A DNA stretch of 64,000 bases from Clostridium jeddahitimonense (GTDB taxonomy: Bacteria; Bacillota; Clostridia; Clostridiales; Clostridiaceae), in assembly GCA_000753455.2 (NCBI GenBank), contig LM994670.1:334465-398464 (forward strand). The letters are read 5' to 3'. Both the position numbers and the translations under genes were made by a program. The first letter of the stretch is position 1. The number at the start of each line of letters is the position of its first letter. The notes beneath the pieces are model-generated. The model was not told the DNA's origin. It worked only from the letters and a program-made list of their open reading frames with translations, and searched no databases. Of this stretch, positions 25,442 to 35,197 are shown one piece after another.

Positions 25442-28416
25442 TAGTAAATAAACCGAATAAGAAAAAAAAGGGGTCGCCATATACCGTATTTTATGTAATT
25501 ATGGCTATTATTTTTAGTGTTATAATTGGTAAACTACTATACCTTCAAGTATATAAACATCAGGATTATAAAGAAAAAGCTGATACGGGATCTACTAGAT
25601 TTATTTCAGAAAAGGCACCAAGAGGTATTATTTATGATGATGATGGTAATGTACTAGCTACAAACAAGCAAAACTATGTATTAACATATATGCAAACTGA
25701 TGAAGCTGATAAGGCATTTTATTCTTCTATGAATAAAATATTTAATATATTAAAAGAGAATAATGAAAAGTTTTTAGATGATTTATTATTAAAGATAAAC
25801 TCTAGTGGAAAGTTTTATTATAATTTTAAAACTTCAGATACTGAAGCTCAAAAGTTAGTTGAGTTAAGATTTAAGAAAGATAGAGGTCTTAATGATTTAG
25901 TACAAAATACATTATATAAAGATCATAATGGAGATTTTACTGATGATGAGTTAAATGCCATTAATGATGCTCTTTTAAGTATTTCAATAGAGGATACATT
26001 TTATTATTTAGTAGATACTTATAATTTATATGAGATGCTTCTACCAGAAGGATATACAAGTGAAGAAAAGAAAGCCTTAGCTAAAAGTTTTGTAGATCCT
26101 ACAATAGATCAGAATTCAAAGAATAGGGATTATGTAAAAGAGTCTGTTGATTACGGAAAGAGAGTAACAGATGAATTATTAAAGAAATATTCTTTAGAAG
26201 AGATAAGAAATTATATGGTTATTAGAGATGCCATAAAAATGAAAAGTTATGAAGGCTATAAAGCTGTTACTATAGCTAATAATATAAAACGTGATACTGC
26301 ATTTATAATATATCAAAAGCTTAGCGATTTACCAGGAGTAGATGTTAGCTTAGAACCTGTAAGATATTATCCGTTCGGAAACTTAGCTTCACATATATTA
26401 GGATATGTATCATCTATCACTGGTCCTGAAGAAACGGTATACGAACTTATGGGATATGATGCATCTACAGATTTAGTTGGAGCTTCTGGAATTGAATCAG
26501 CCTTTGAAGATCAGTTAAAAGGGAACAAAGGTGGGACAACAGTAAAAGTAAATTCTCAAGGAAGAAATACAGAAACTCTTTTTGAACTTGAATCTTATCC
26601 AGGAAATAATGTTCATTTAACAATAGATAAAGATGTACAATATGCGGCACAAGAAGCCTTAAAAGATACGTTAGAAAAAATAAGATTAGAACAGCCAAGT
26701 GCTACAAGAGGAGCGGTAATAGCTATTGAGGTGAAAACAGGAAGAGTCTTAGCCATGGCTAGTTATCCAGATTATAATCCAAATGATTTTGCAATACCTG
26801 GAGAACTTAGTGATGAAAAATATGAGCAATACTTTAGTCCAGATTTAACTAAGTTTGGAACGGAGCATATTCAAAAAACTCATGCTACAAAATCTTTAGA
26901 TGAATTGTTCCCTTTAAATGAAGAAGGGGCAAGGGAAGATTTTTATGATATATACCCTAGAGCTATGTTTAACTATGCTACTTTAGGTAAAATACCTCCA
27001 GGATCTGTATTTAAACCATTAACATCCATAGCGGGATTAATGGAAGGGGTAATTTCAACCACTGAGTATATGAATGATACTTCAGGATGGTGGGAAAGAG
27101 ATGGATTTGGAGCTGAAAACTTTCAACATAGAGCTAATGGTCCTACAGACCTTAGATTAGCATTAGAAAAGTCTTCAAACTACTTCTATTATGAAACAGG
27201 ATATAGGTTATGGGACCAAAATGGAAGAGATGTTGAAGCATTAGATTCTTTAGCGGAGTATGTTTGGAAATTCGGATTAGGTGTTGACCCAAATTCACCT
27301 CAAGCTGCTAATCCTACAACAGGGATAGAAATAGAGGAAGGCTTTGGGCAAACATATAATTTTACTTCTTGGAAAAATAAAATAATTGAAACACCTATGT
27401 ATTCATTAGTTGAAGCGTTACAGAAGGGAGTCTCAACTTCAGGGAATTTTGTATTTATTCCATTAGACATATCTAAGAGCGAAGAAGATTCAGAAGAACT
27501 TAAAAATGCTAAAGAAGCAATTAAAAACAAGATAAAAGAGATATTAGAAAAAGTAGGAACAGATGAACAAATGAATGATTATACTGAGGTTGCTAACTTA
27601 ATGCTTCCAGAAGTAAAAACATTCATGAAGGAATCTGGCAAGTATAAGCAAGCTGTAGCAGATTATGAGTCTAAAACAGGTAAAAAAGCTGATTTAGATG
27701 AGCAAGCTAACTCTGTAGCAAATGCTATAGCAGAATATATTATAAGTGAACAAACTACTCAAATAACTTCTTTTGCACAGATAGTAATGGATGCTATAGG
27801 GCAAGGGATGAACAATCTTACTCCGTTACAAATTGCTAACTATGTAGCAACTCTAGCTAATGGAGGAGAAAGACATAAAGTTATGTTAGTTGATAAAATA
27901 ACTTCACCAACAGGAGAAGTTATTCAAGAATTTAATCCAGAGGTTGTAGACAACTTAGAAATACCAAGTGAATATTTACAAGCTGTTAAAGAAGGTATGC
28001 GTAGAGTTAATACTAGTAGCGAAAATGGTATGGCATATCAATCTTTTGGTGAAGGAAAATTCCCTATAGCGGTTTGTGGTAAGACTGGTACAGCTGACTT
28101 TGGAACAGAAGAACAATATTCTCAACAAGGCAGAAAACCTTATGGTAACTATATAAGTTTTGCACCAATGGATGATCCAGAAATAGCTATCTTTAGTACA
28201 TTATATGATGGAAATAAAGGTAGTGATGGAGCACCAATTCATAAAGCTATTTATGAGGCATTTTTTAGGGAGGAATTATTAAAGTTAGATCCTTCTTATG
28301 CTTCCAAATCAAGCAGTTTTGTTAAGTATGTTCAAAATGCACCAAAAGATAATAATAATACAAATGGTATAGAAACAACTACAAATGAAAGTGACAATGC
28401 TAATGTAACAGAATAA
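25438..28416 (+). CDS. pbpA: Class B penicillin-binding protein 2 (elongation transpeptidase)
   Basis: A 992-aa DD-transpeptidase that cross-links peptidoglycan with RodA. TM helix at about residues 19-38, then a dimerisation domain. The transpeptidase motifs are Ser523-x-x-Lys526 (GSVFK), Ser579-x-Asn581 (KSSNY) and Lys882-Thr-Gly884. It is long for a PBP2, with extra segments before the transpeptidase domain and between the second and third motifs (Glu/Lys-rich, about residues 675-770). Coupled to mreD by overlap. Confidence 0.95.
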   Translation: MIVNKPNKKKKGSPYTVFYVIMAIIFSVIIGKLLYLQVYKHQDYKEKADTGSTRFISEKAPRGIIYDDDGNVLATNKQNYVLTYMQTDEADKAFYSSMNKIFNILKENNEKFLDDLLLKINSSGKFYYNFKTSDTEAQKLVELRFKKDRGLNDLVQNTLYKDHNGDFTDDELNAINDALLSISIEDTFYYLVDTYNLYEMLLPEGYTSEEKKALAKSFVDPTIDQNSKNRDYVKESVDYGKRVTDELLKKYSLEEIRNYMVIRDAIKMKSYEGYKAVTIANNIKRDTAFIIYQKLSDLPGVDVSLEPVRYYPFGNLASHILGYVSSITGPEETVYELMGYDASTDLVGASGIESAFEDQLKGNKGGTTVKVNSQGRNTETLFELESYPGNNVHLTIDKDVQYAAQEALKDTLEKIRLEQPSATRGAVIAIEVKTGRVLAMASYPDYNPNDFAIPGELSDEKYEQYFSPDLTKFGTEHIQKTHATKSLDELFPLNEEGAREDFYDIYPRAMFNYATLGKIPPGSVFKPLTSIAGLMEGVISTTEYMNDTSGWWERDGFGAENFQHRANGPTDLRLALEKSSNYFYYETGYRLWDQNGRDVEALDSLAEYVWKFGLGVDPNSPQAANPTTGIEIEEGFGQTYNFTSWKNKIIETPMYSLVEALQKGVSTSGNFVFIPLDISKSEEDSEELKNAKEAIKNKIKEILEKVGTDEQMNDYTEVANLMLPEVKTFMKESGKYKQAVADYESKTGKKADLDEQANSVANAIAEYIISEQTTQITSFAQIVMDAIGQGMNNLTPLQIANYVATLANGGERHKVMLVDKITSPTGEVIQEFNPEVVDNLEIPSEYLQAVKEGMRRVNTSSENGMAYQSFGEGKFPIAVCGKTGTADFGTEEQYSQQGRKPYGNYISFAPMDDPEIAIFSTLYDGNKGSDGAPIHKAIYEAFFREELLKLDPSYASKSSSFVKYVQNAPKDNNNTNGIETTTNESDNANVTE

Positions 28417-28424
28417 ATTTAATA

Positions 28425-28473
28425 TAAATCACTTATTTTGTATAATTTTACTGCAAAATAAGTGATTTTTTAT
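28425..28473 (+). terminator. Terminator of the maf-mre-pbpA operon
   Basis: AAATCACTTATTTTG pairs perfectly with CAAAATAAGTGATTT across a 13-nt loop, followed by a T-run. Confidence 0.92.
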
Positions 28474-28503
28474 GAAAAAAGTAAAAAATAGTTAATGGCG
28501 TTA

Positions 28504-28532
28504 TATTATTAATTGTAGATATATGCTATAAT
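28504..28532 (+). promoter_or_regulatory. Putative extended -10 promoter of minCDE
   Basis: TGCTATAAT is an extended -10 with perfect TATAAT. The -35 region (TATTAT) is weak, as is common with extended -10 promoters. Confidence 0.5.
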
Positions 28533-28584
28533 TTAAGTAATAATTTGTTTGAAAAGTTTGTATTAAATTGGTGGAGGGTAACCA

Positions 28585-29229
28585 ATGAAAGATAGCAGAA
28601 TACAAGTTCGAGGAAATAAAGAAGGTATAAATGCAATAATAGATATTGAGAAGTTTGCTACTTTTGATGAAGTTATTGAAGCTTTAGTTAATACTCTATC
28701 TATTGGGAAAGGATTTTATAGAAATTCTATATTAAAGCTTACAGCTAATTTTAAAAATGTTACAGAGTCAGAGATAGCTAAGCTGAAAGATGAGCTTTTT
28801 GATAAAATACATATAAGAGATTGCATTTTTGAAGACATAAATATAAAAAAAGGGGAAGATAATAAGGTTTTTAATGGAATTTATGAAGGGAAAACAAAAT
28901 TTATAAAGAAAACTGTAAGAGGTGGACAATTAATTAATTACCCAGGAAATATTGTGATAATAGGTGACATAAATAGCGGAGCCGAAGTTATTGCAGGGGG
29001 GAATATTATAGTTTTAGGTAGCATAAAAGGACAAGTTAAGGCTGGATTTGGCGGAAATGATAAGTCGATTATTGCAGCTTTTTCATTAGAACCAGAGGTG
29101 CTACAAATTACAGATATATTGACCATAGCACCAGATGATGGTGTTAAGCCTTCTTATCCAGAGGTAGCAAAAATTAAAGATGGGGCCATAGTGGTGGAGC
29201 CATATTTACTAAATAAATATATATATTAA
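28585..29229 (+). CDS. minC: Septum site-determining protein MinC
   Basis: A 214-aa inhibitor of FtsZ ring assembly. The N-terminal domain is about residues 1-100. The C-terminal beta-helix (GGQLINYPGNIVIIGDINSG, AGGNIIVLGSIKG) dimerises and binds MinD. GGAGG precedes the ATG. It is the first gene of minCDE. Confidence 0.94.
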   Translation: MKDSRIQVRGNKEGINAIIDIEKFATFDEVIEALVNTLSIGKGFYRNSILKLTANFKNVTESEIAKLKDELFDKIHIRDCIFEDINIKKGEDNKVFNGIYEGKTKFIKKTVRGGQLINYPGNIVIIGDINSGAEVIAGGNIIVLGSIKGQVKAGFGGNDKSIIAAFSLEPEVLQITDILTIAPDDGVKPSYPEVAKIKDGAIVVEPYLLNKYIY

Positions 29230-29245
29230 ATGTGGAGGGATAAAA

Positions 29246-30043
29246 ATGGGAGTTTCTATAGTTATTACATCAGGTAAAGGTGGAGTAGGAAAGACTACAA
29301 CTACAGCAAACTTAGGAACAGCGCTAGCAGCCTTAGGAAAAAGGGTTGTTGTTGTTGATGGAGATACTGGACTTAGAAATCTTGATGTTCTTATGGGACT
29401 AGAAAATAGAATTGTTTATACAATAATGGATGTTATTGAAAATAGATGTAGATTAAAGCAAGCTTTAATCAAAGATAAAAGATATCCTAATCTTTGTCTT
29501 TTACCTACAGCACAAACTAAGGACAAAGATGATGTAAGTACTCACGATATGCTTAATATAGTAAATACTTTAAAAGAAGAGTTTGATTATGTTATAATAG
29601 ACTCTCCAGCGGGGATAGAGCAAGGATTTGAAAACTCTGTTGTTGGAGCTGAAAAGGCAATAGTTGTAGTTAATCCGGAAATTACTTCAGTTAGAGATGC
29701 TGATAGGGTTATAGGAAAACTTGATGCTAAAGGGTTAGAGGATCATGCAGTAATAGTAAATAGATTAAATTATGAGATGACTAAAAAGGGTGATATGCTT
29801 GACGTTTCAGATATAATAGAGACATTATCAGTTAAGCTTTTAGGGGTTGTACCTGATGATAAAGGAATTACAGTATCAACTAATAAAGGAGAACCGATAG
29901 TTTTAGATCAAGACGCAAAATCAGGACAGGCATTTAAAAATATTGCTAAAAGAATTATGGGTGAAGAAGTACCATTATTAGACTTAAGTGACGAGCCAAG
30001 TGGGTTCTTCTCAGCTTTCAAGAAGTTATTTAAGAGAAGCTAG
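29246..30043 (+). CDS. minD: Septum site-determining ATPase MinD
   Basis: A 265-aa ParA-type ATPase. The deviant Walker A is SGKGGVGKTTTTANLG and Walker B is FDYVIIDSPAGIEQG. The C-terminal basic amphipathic helix (FFSAFKKLFKRS) targets the membrane. It recruits MinC. The presence of MinE rather than DivIVA nearby implies an oscillating Min system. Confidence 0.97.
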   Translation: MGVSIVITSGKGGVGKTTTTANLGTALAALGKRVVVVDGDTGLRNLDVLMGLENRIVYTIMDVIENRCRLKQALIKDKRYPNLCLLPTAQTKDKDDVSTHDMLNIVNTLKEEFDYVIIDSPAGIEQGFENSVVGAEKAIVVVNPEITSVRDADRVIGKLDAKGLEDHAVIVNRLNYEMTKKGDMLDVSDIIETLSVKLLGVVPDDKGITVSTNKGEPIVLDQDAKSGQAFKNIAKRIMGEEVPLLDLSDEPSGFFSAFKKLFKRS

Positions 30044-30058
30044 GAGGAGTGAGAGTTT

Positions 30059-30328
30059 ATGAATTTTTTGAAGGTGTTTTCGAACAAGGTTACTCCTAAA
30101 GATGTTGCAAAAGATAGATTAAGATTAATACTTATACATGATAGAGGGTCATTGGCTCCAGAAATGTTAGATAAGATAAGAGAAGAGATATTAGAAGTAA
30201 TTTCAAAATATATTGAGATAGATGGCGAAGATGTTGATATATCTTTTAATAGGGCTGAGGATGAAGAAGGAAATAGTGGACCAGCACTTGTAGCTAATAT
30301 ACCAATAAAGAATTTAAAAAGTAGATAA
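30059..30328 (+). CDS. minE: Cell division topological specificity factor MinE
   Basis: An 89-aa protein that stimulates MinD ATPase. It has the N-terminal membrane-targeting/anti-MinCD part (MNFLKVFSNK, AKDRLRLILIHDRG) and a C-terminal topological-specificity domain. It is the last gene of minCDE, with AGGAGTG upstream. Confidence 0.95.
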   Translation: MNFLKVFSNKVTPKDVAKDRLRLILIHDRGSLAPEMLDKIREEILEVISKYIEIDGEDVDISFNRAEDEEGNSGPALVANIPIKNLKSR

Positions 30329-30337
30329 ATCTTTTAT

Positions 30338-30391
30338 AAAGGATGACAAATGACGATATGTAATTATTGGCTATTTGTCATCCTTTATTTT
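30338..30391 (+). terminator. Terminator of minCDE
   Basis: AAAGGATGACAAAT pairs perfectly with ATTTGTCATCCTTT across a 21-nt loop, followed by ATTTT. Confidence 0.88.
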
Positions 30392-30521
30392 ATGTAGTTA
30401 AAAAATTATTGGTACTTCTTAAATTTTTATTAAAAACAGCGAGATGCTATAAATATATATGGTGAAAAAAGTAGAAATAGGATATAATAAAAAAATACTA
30501 GAGGATGTGGAGGTCAATTAA

Positions 30522-31661
30522 ATGATAATACCATTATCTCAATTTAAGATGGATAAAAAAAAGTTTAAAGAAATTGATAAATGGATGCTTTTTTCAATTG
30601 TAACAATTGTATTGTTTGGGATACTTAATATATATTTAGCTACAAAACCATATGCATATAATACTACATATGTAATTAAACAATCATTATTTTTTGGAGT
30701 ATCATTAGTAGGATTATATTTTATTATGGCTTTAGATTATAGCATAATAAAGGGCTTTACGCCTTTATTTTATTGGGGATCAGTTATTTTATTAGTACTT
30801 GTATTAGTAATTGGTAAAACGGTAAATGGAGCACAGGGGTGGATAAATCTTGGTATAGTATCATTTCAACCAGCAGAACTTGCAAAAGTAGCTACTATAA
30901 TGATGATGGGTAAAAAGTTGGAAGATATGGATGGAAACATAAATAATTTTAAAAACTTTTGTATTGTTGCACTTTATGCTATAATACCAGCAGCTTTAAT
31001 AGTAATTCAACCAGATATGGGAATGACGATGGTTCTATTTTTTATGGTTGTAGGAGTGTTCTTTGCAGGTGGATTAGATAAAAGAATAATTATTGGAGGC
31101 CTTACTGGATTAGTAGTAGCTATTGTTCTTGTGTGGAATTCAGGGTTGATTCAACCATACCAAAAGATGAGAATTATATCATTTCAAAATCCAGAAGCAA
31201 ATAGTTCTGAAGAAGGTTATCACTTAAGACAGTCATTAATTGGAATAGGATCTGGAGGGTTTTTAGGAACTAATAGTTCATTCTCTAAGGAGAGTGCAGG
31301 CGGGTATGCTTCCCAATATGTTCCCGAAGTTGAAACGGACTTTATATTTGCTCAAATAGGTGAGCAATGGGGATTGTTAGGAGCAGCATTCCTATTAAGT
31401 CTTTATGGAATATTGATATGTAGGATGATAGCAATAGCAAGGGATTCAAAGGATATGTTCGGAAATATAGTTGCTATAGGAATGACATCATATTTATTAT
31501 TTGCTATATGGCAAAATATAGGAATGACTATAGGATTAATGCCTATTACAGGTATAACACTTCCATTAGTGAGTTATGGAGGAAGTTCACTTTTAACAAC
31601 TATATTATCATTAGGATTAGTTTTAAATATTGGTATGAGAAAAAGAAAATTATACTTCTAG
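30522..31661 (+). CDS. rodA: Rod shape-determining glycan polymerase RodA (SEDS family)
   Basis: A 379-aa polytopic SEDS glycosyltransferase that polymerises lipid II with PBP2. About ten TM segments, and family motifs NGAQGWINLGIVSFQPAELAK, VIQPDMGMT, PEVETDFIFAQIGEQWG and GITLPLVSYGGSS are visible. GTGGAGG precedes the ATG. A terminator follows 7 nt after the stop. Confidence 0.95.
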   Translation: MIIPLSQFKMDKKKFKEIDKWMLFSIVTIVLFGILNIYLATKPYAYNTTYVIKQSLFFGVSLVGLYFIMALDYSIIKGFTPLFYWGSVILLVLVLVIGKTVNGAQGWINLGIVSFQPAELAKVATIMMMGKKLEDMDGNINNFKNFCIVALYAIIPAALIVIQPDMGMTMVLFFMVVGVFFAGGLDKRIIIGGLTGLVVAIVLVWNSGLIQPYQKMRIISFQNPEANSSEEGYHLRQSLIGIGSGGFLGTNSSFSKESAGGYASQYVPEVETDFIFAQIGEQWGLLGAAFLLSLYGILICRMIAIARDSKDMFGNIVAIGMTSYLLFAIWQNIGMTIGLMPITGITLPLVSYGGSSLLTTILSLGLVLNIGMRKRKLYF

Positions 31662-31667
31662 ATGTAA

Positions 31668-31700
31668 TAGAACTGCTTTTTAGCAGTTCTATTTTTATTT
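31668..31700 (+). terminator. Terminator of rodA
   Basis: TAGAACTGCT pairs with AGCAGTTCTA across TTTT, followed by TTTTTATTTT. Confidence 0.9.
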
Positions 31701-31774
31701 TCTACTTTATTATAGCAGTTATATTTTAATAGCTAGAAAAATATAATTAATTAAGCAATTTTTTAGGAGGAGAC

Positions 31775-32188
31775 ATGAGTAATTATAATCTTCAGTATAA
31801 AGAGTATTATGATAATCTTAAGAAGAAGAATAGTACAGTAAATTCAGAACGAAGTATTAATGATGATGGAATTCTTATATATAGGGGAAACACTGTTTAT
31901 ACACAAAATCGAAAACATAAAAAAGAAGGTTTTTTTGCAAATCTTATAGCAATGCAACTAGTTGGAACAATGATGCTATTTTTATTTGCTTTTGGAGGTA
32001 AGTACTCATCTAATCAAGATATTGTAGAATGTTATACAAAATTTAAAATAGGAGTGGAACAAGAATATACATATGCCAATGCGAAAGTAAATTCTAAGGA
32101 GATAAAGATTGATTCACTAAAAAATAAATTTTTAGAATCAATAAATTGGGTGAAAGAGAAATTAGTAAATGATGATTTTACGTATTAG
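31775..32188 (+). CDS. Single-TM protein in the usual spoIVFA position
   Basis: A 137-aa protein: charged N-terminus, one TM helix at about residues 58-76 (LIAMQLVGTMMLFLFAFGG), then an 85-residue Lys-rich outer part. It directly precedes the SpoIVFB-like gene. In related genomes this slot often holds a SpoIVFA/M23 peptidase-type anchor, but no M23 HxH motif is present here. It may be a reduced anchor for SpoIVFB; that is inference. GGAGG precedes the ATG. Confidence 0.6.
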   Translation: MSNYNLQYKEYYDNLKKKNSTVNSERSINDDGILIYRGNTVYTQNRKHKKEGFFANLIAMQLVGTMMLFLFAFGGKYSSNQDIVECYTKFKIGVEQEYTYANAKVNSKEIKIDSLKNKFLESINWVKEKLVNDDFTY

Positions 32189-32232
32189 TAAGATTATCTT
32201 AGGAGGGGCAGTAATAGTAAGGATTTGATAAT

Positions 32233-33099
32233 GTGAAATTAAAAAGATGGAAGCAAATATTACTTTCTGAGTTTCTGCTTATAGCAATATTAGTTAATAT
32301 TGATAAAACATTTATTTTGTCATGTTGTTGTATATTAATACATGAATTTAGTCATATAATAGTTGCTAAATCAAAAGGTAGTAGGTTTAATAACTTGCAG
32401 TTCCATATTTATGGTGCAAAGGTTGAACTTATGGATTTGGATGAACTTACTGATAAAGATAAAATTATTATATATATAGCAGGAGCTATGGCTAATATTG
32501 TTATAATGATAATAGCTTGGATAGTATCTAAACATAATAACAATGAAATTTTTGAAACTTTATTTAAGCTGAATTTTAGTTTAGCTTTTTTTAACTTATT
32601 ACCTGCATATCCTTTAGATGGTGCAAGGGTGATGGAACTAATACTTTCTAGAAAGATTACTTATAAAAGAGCACAAAAAATAATATCAATAATAAGCTAT
32701 GTAATAGCTGCTTTTTTTATTTTAATATCAATATCAGCAGCTATTTTTTTAAAGGAGTTCAATATATCCTTAATTGCGATAGGAATAATAATGATTGATA
32801 TAACTAAAACGGAAGAAAAATCAACAATGTATATATTGATGGGTAACGTTTTTAAGAAGCATAATAATATTGTTAAAAATGGGTTTATAGAGAATAGAAC
32901 TATATCTGTATACTACAAACAAGGATTAGTAAAGTTATTAACTTATGTTGATAAGAATAGATTTAACAGCTTTTATATTTTAAATGATGATATGAAACTA
33001 ATATATATTCTAAATGAAGATGAACTTGTTGAAGCTTTGAAATTATATGGAAACATATCCATAGAAGATTATGTTAATACTAAGAAAGATAGTAGTTAG
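32233..33099 (+). CDS. SpoIVFB-like site-2 metalloprotease (M50)
   Basis: A 288-aa intramembrane zinc protease. His37-Glu38-x-x-His41 (HEFSH) and the second metal motif NLLPAYPLDGARV are present. In spore formers SpoIVFB cleaves pro-sigma-K in the mother cell. Residues about 205-285 look like a degenerate CBS-type domain. Start is GTG with AAGGAT upstream. The preceding single-TM gene is probably its partner. Confidence 0.82.
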   Translation: MKLKRWKQILLSEFLLIAILVNIDKTFILSCCCILIHEFSHIIVAKSKGSRFNNLQFHIYGAKVELMDLDELTDKDKIIIYIAGAMANIVIMIIAWIVSKHNNNEIFETLFKLNFSLAFFNLLPAYPLDGARVMELILSRKITYKRAQKIISIISYVIAAFFILISISAAIFLKEFNISLIAIGIIMIDITKTEEKSTMYILMGNVFKKHNNIVKNGFIENRTISVYYKQGLVKLLTYVDKNRFNSFYILNDDMKLIYILNEDELVEALKLYGNISIEDYVNTKKDSS

Positions 33100-33108
33100 T
33101 TTACTTTT

Positions 33109-33330
33109 AGATAGAGGATATGCTAGAATGTTAACAGTTATATAGTGACAAGTGACAGGTGATAAGTCGCAAGTTACCAATAAGATGTTAAAAGTTAATA
33201 GTGATAGGGATCAATTTATAAGTTGTTAGTAGTTGGTTAATAGTTAAGAGAAGAGTAAATTTTTTAAAGTCAGCTTTAGCTGGCTTTATTCCGTAACTCT
33301 TAACTTTTAACTTGTCACTTTTAACTAAAT
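33109..33330. repeat. Long imperfect palindromic intergenic element
   Basis: A 220-bp gene-free stretch made of degenerate GTGACAAGTGACAGG and AGTTAATAGT units. Its right end (CTCTTAACTTTTAAC and CTTGTCACTTTTAAC) is the reverse complement of units on the left. A small terminator lies inside. Related elements occur near 16.0, 38.5 and 42.9 kb. Confidence 0.6.
33263..33290 (+). terminator. Terminator inside repeat element
   Basis: AAAGTCAGC pairs with GCTGGCTTT (one G-U) across TTTA, followed by ATT. It probably ends the spoIVFB-like transcript. Confidence 0.6.
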
Positions 33331-33343
33331 ACAGGAGGTATTT

Positions 33344-35197
33344 ATGAATAAAATAAGCGATGATATTTTATGTAAAGTCGAAAAACCTGCTAGATATGTT
33401 GGGGGAGAATTAAACCAAGTTATAAAGAATCCAAATGAAGTTGACATAAGATTTGCGTTTTGTTTCCCAGATGTATATGAAGTAGGTATGTCCCACTTAG
33501 GAACTAGAATTCTTTATCATACAATAAATGAAAGATCAGATACATATTGTGAAAGAACTTTTGCTCCATGGCCAGATATGGAAAAATTAATGAGAGAAAA
33601 TAACATTCCTCTATATACTTTAGAAACTAAAGATCCATTAGATAAATTTGATATATTAGGATTTACTCTTCAATACGAAATGAGTTATACAAATATATTA
33701 AATATGCTTGATATGAGTGGAATAACTATAAGAGCTTCTCAAAGAGGAGAAGATGAACCAATAGTTATGGCTGGTGGACCTTGTGCATACAATCCAGAAC
33801 CATTATATGACATCGTTGATTTCTTTGAAATTGGTGAAGGTGAAGAAATGATGAATGATGTTCTTGATGTATATAAGAAGTACAAAGGCAAAGGTAAGAA
33901 GAAAGAATTTTTAAGAGAAATATCTAAGATTAGAGGTATTTATGTCCCTTCACTTTATGATGTTACTTACAATGAAGATGGGACTATAAAAGAATTTAAA
34001 CCAAAATATGATGATGTACCGGCTAAAGTTCAAAAAAGAGTAGTTAATAATTTTGATGCTGTATCATTCCCAGAAGAAATGATAGTTCCTTATACTGAAA
34101 TAGTTCACGATAGAATAGTTCTAGAAACATTTAGAGGATGTACTAATGGATGCAGATTCTGTCAAGCTGGTATGATCTATAGACCAGTTAGAGAAAAGAC
34201 TACAAACACATTATTAGAGCAAGCAAGAAAAGCTGTTAAGACTACTGGATATCAAGAAATATCACTAGCTTCATTAAGTACTTGTGATTATTCAGATATT
34301 CAAAGATTAATAACTCAACTTGTTTCGGAGCATGAAGATAATAAAGTTGGGGTAGCTCTTCCTTCAATAAGAGTTGATGCCTTTGATGTTGATCTAATAA
34401 AAGAAATCCAAAAGGTTAGAAAAACAGGTTTAACTTTTGCTCCGGAGGCTGGATCTCAAAGAATGAGGGACATAATAAATAAGGGGTTAACTGAAGATAG
34501 AATATTAGCAGCTGCTAAAAATGCTTTTGAATCAGGTTGGAGCACTATGAAGCTATACTTTATGGTTGGACTTCCATATGAAACAACAGAAGATGCTAGA
34601 GGAATAGGAGAACTTGCAGAAAAGATAGCTGATGTTTATTTTGCTACTCCAAAGGAAAAGAGAAGTAAGGGATTAAAGATTACAGTAAGTACATCAATCT
34701 TAGTTCCAAAGCCATTTACTCCATTCCAATGGGCTCCAATGGAAAAGCCAGAAATAGTTGCTGAGAGAATTAAAGCTGTTAAAGATTCTATTAACTCAAG
34801 AAGCATTAACTATAACTACCATGAGCAAGAGACTTCATTTATGGAAGCAGTATTTGCAAGAGGAGATAGAAGAGCTTGTGACGTTCTAATTAAGGCTTTT
34901 GAAAAAGGAGCTAAATTTGATGGATGGTCAGAATTCTTCAGCAAGCAAATTTGGGATGAGGCTATGGCAGAGTGCGACTTTAACCCTGATTTCTATGTTT
35001 ATAGAGAAAAGAGTTATGATGAAGTACTTCCATGGGACTTCATAGATATAGGTGTAAACAGAAAATATCTTGAGAGAGAAAATGAAAAGGCTAAAAATGC
35101 AGAGCTTACTAAGAACTGTAGAGAAGGCTGCACAGGTTGTGGAATCAATGTAAACTTTAAGGAAGGGAAGTGTTTCGAAGGTGCGTTATGTAATTAA
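33344..35197 (+). CDS. TIGR03960-family B12-binding-like radical SAM protein
   Basis: A 617-aa radical SAM protein. An N-terminal Rossmann-like part is followed by the radical SAM cluster motif FRGCTNGCRFCQAG (CX3CX2C) near residue 267. The C-terminus is Cys-rich (CREGCTGCGIN). It is conserved in Firmicutes upstream of a DUF2344 gene and RNase G; its substrate is not established, although an RNA-linked role is suggested by the context. AGGAGG precedes the ATG. It overlaps the next gene by 17 nt. Confidence 0.88.
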   Translation: MNKISDDILCKVEKPARYVGGELNQVIKNPNEVDIRFAFCFPDVYEVGMSHLGTRILYHTINERSDTYCERTFAPWPDMEKLMRENNIPLYTLETKDPLDKFDILGFTLQYEMSYTNILNMLDMSGITIRASQRGEDEPIVMAGGPCAYNPEPLYDIVDFFEIGEGEEMMNDVLDVYKKYKGKGKKKEFLREISKIRGIYVPSLYDVTYNEDGTIKEFKPKYDDVPAKVQKRVVNNFDAVSFPEEMIVPYTEIVHDRIVLETFRGCTNGCRFCQAGMIYRPVREKTTNTLLEQARKAVKTTGYQEISLASLSTCDYSDIQRLITQLVSEHEDNKVGVALPSIRVDAFDVDLIKEIQKVRKTGLTFAPEAGSQRMRDIINKGLTEDRILAAAKNAFESGWSTMKLYFMVGLPYETTEDARGIGELAEKIADVYFATPKEKRSKGLKITVSTSILVPKPFTPFQWAPMEKPEIVAERIKAVKDSINSRSINYNYHEQETSFMEAVFARGDRRACDVLIKAFEKGAKFDGWSEFFSKQIWDEAMAECDFNPDFYVYREKSYDEVLPWDFIDIGVNRKYLERENEKAKNAELTKNCREGCTGCGINVNFKEGKCFEGALCN

